Below, one piece after another: positions 4,950 through 5,293 of a stretch of DNA of 5,293 nt. The position numbers and the translations under genes were made by a program. Numbering within the stretch: position 1 is the first letter of the stretch; each line of letters starts with the position of its first letter. The stretch comes from Thermoleophilia bacterium (GTDB lineage Bacteria; Actinomycetota; Thermoleophilia; RBG-16-64-13): the NCBI GenBank assembly GCA_016929985.1, contig JAFGIH010000318.1, forward strand, positions 1-5,293, read 5' to 3'. Below the pieces are notes generated by a model. That model worked only from the letters and a program-made list of their open reading frames with translations, was not told where the DNA came from and searched no databases.

Positions 4950-5293
4950 ATGCCAAGACTGGTTCACTGCTCCATTCTCGACATCGACCTGGACTACTTC
5001 AACCTCGCGGACGACCCTGTCCAAAGGCTGCGGGAGCTTCTGGCATGGGCCGGGCGTCCGGTGGACTTCAGCGTGGACAAGCATCACCACGCCCTGAGAC
5101 GTTGGCGGGCGTCGGTCAAGCGCGGCAGGCTGGCTGCGCCGACGCATGTCCTTCATGTTGACGAGCACCACGATATGATGGACACGAGGGCGTCGCCGAA
5201 CATCGCCAACTTCATCTACCACGCCATGCGGCAGTGGCCCGGATGCCGGGTCCATTGGCTGGTAGACGAGCCGATAGATTCGCCGGAGGCGTG
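4950..5293 (+). CDS. UPF0489-family protein (arginase-fold, peptide-arginase-like), N-terminal 114 residues, 3' end outside window
   Basis: The visible part begins MPRLVHCSILDIDLDYFNLA and carries two features of the UPF0489 (C5orf22-like) family: an aspartate-rich ILDIDLDYF strand (D11, D13, D15) and HVDEHHDMMD at 69-78, a metal-binding strand of the arginase/deacetylase fold type. Some members of this family act as peptide arginases that turn arginine into ornithine in ribosomally made peptides; most are uncharacterised. No precursor peptide gene or other peptide-modification enzyme is visible here, so that role is unproven. An additional histidine cluster lies at 45-47. The ATG at 4950 is 5 bases after the previous stop; GGAGG at 4931-4935 is rather far (14 bases), with a weaker AGG closer. 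At least half of the protein probably lies beyond the right edge. Confidence 0.65.
   Translation, partial: MPRLVHCSILDIDLDYFNLADDPVQRLRELLAWAGRPVDFSVDKHHHALRRWRASVKRGRLAAPTHVLHVDEHHDMMDTRASPNIANFIYHAMRQWPGCRVHWLVDEPIDSPEA

Noticed and set aside
1..5293. CRISPR arrays, tRNA or rRNA genes, insertion sequence ends, intrinsic terminators
   Set aside because: I looked for spaced repeats, cloverleaf-like segments, transposase motifs and GC hairpins followed by T-runs and saw none that I could support.

Overview
This window comes from a GC-rich bacterial chromosome or large replicon. The lineage cannot be settled from the sequence. High-GC proteobacterial (delta-type), planctomycete-like or related environmental bacteria all fit the GC-rich third codon positions, the Shine-Dalgarno-led genes and the families present. 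All identifications below come from reading motifs and remembered family patterns; no database search was run.

Layout. On the minus strand, positions 1-1358 hold the first 452 residues of a type I restriction enzyme R subunit (HsdR). Its 3' end lies outside the window. A near-consensus sigma70-type promoter reads into it from a 137-base divergent intergenic region (1359-1495). On the plus strand, from 1496 to the window end, seven genes run head to tail with overlaps or short gaps, probably as one operon. They are: a 52-codon ORF that looks like the cut-off N-terminus of a larger conserved hypothetical protein; a 287-aa PD-(D/E)XK nuclease with a complete E...D...ExK...Q active site; a 318-aa DHH-family phosphoesterase; a 125-aa DUF1841-like protein; a 224-aa protein with a CcbP-like calcium-binding C-terminal half; a 108-aa conserved protein of unknown function; and the start of a UPF0489-type (arginase-fold) protein that runs off the right edge.

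How the parts may work together. hsdR belongs to a restriction-modification system, so the region has the look of a defence island. The nuclease and DHH genes are the most interesting unit. Each start codon overlaps the preceding stop codon (TGATG at 1652-1656, GTGA at 2514-2517), so they should be co-translated. A RecB/NucS-like nuclease followed by an oligonucleotide- or nucleotide-cleaving DHH enzyme is a plausible two-step nucleic-acid degradation module, possibly an undescribed defence system. The substrate and role are inference. The four downstream genes are small soluble proteins with recognisable but poorly understood families.

Two signs suggest the plus-strand genes were assembled by recombination. 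Third-position GC falls from about 98% in the start of hsdR to about 77% in the start of the nuclease. The cassette is also bordered by two short, gene-like remnants: the 52-codon ORF on the left and a 16-codon coupled reading frame on the right (3467-3517).
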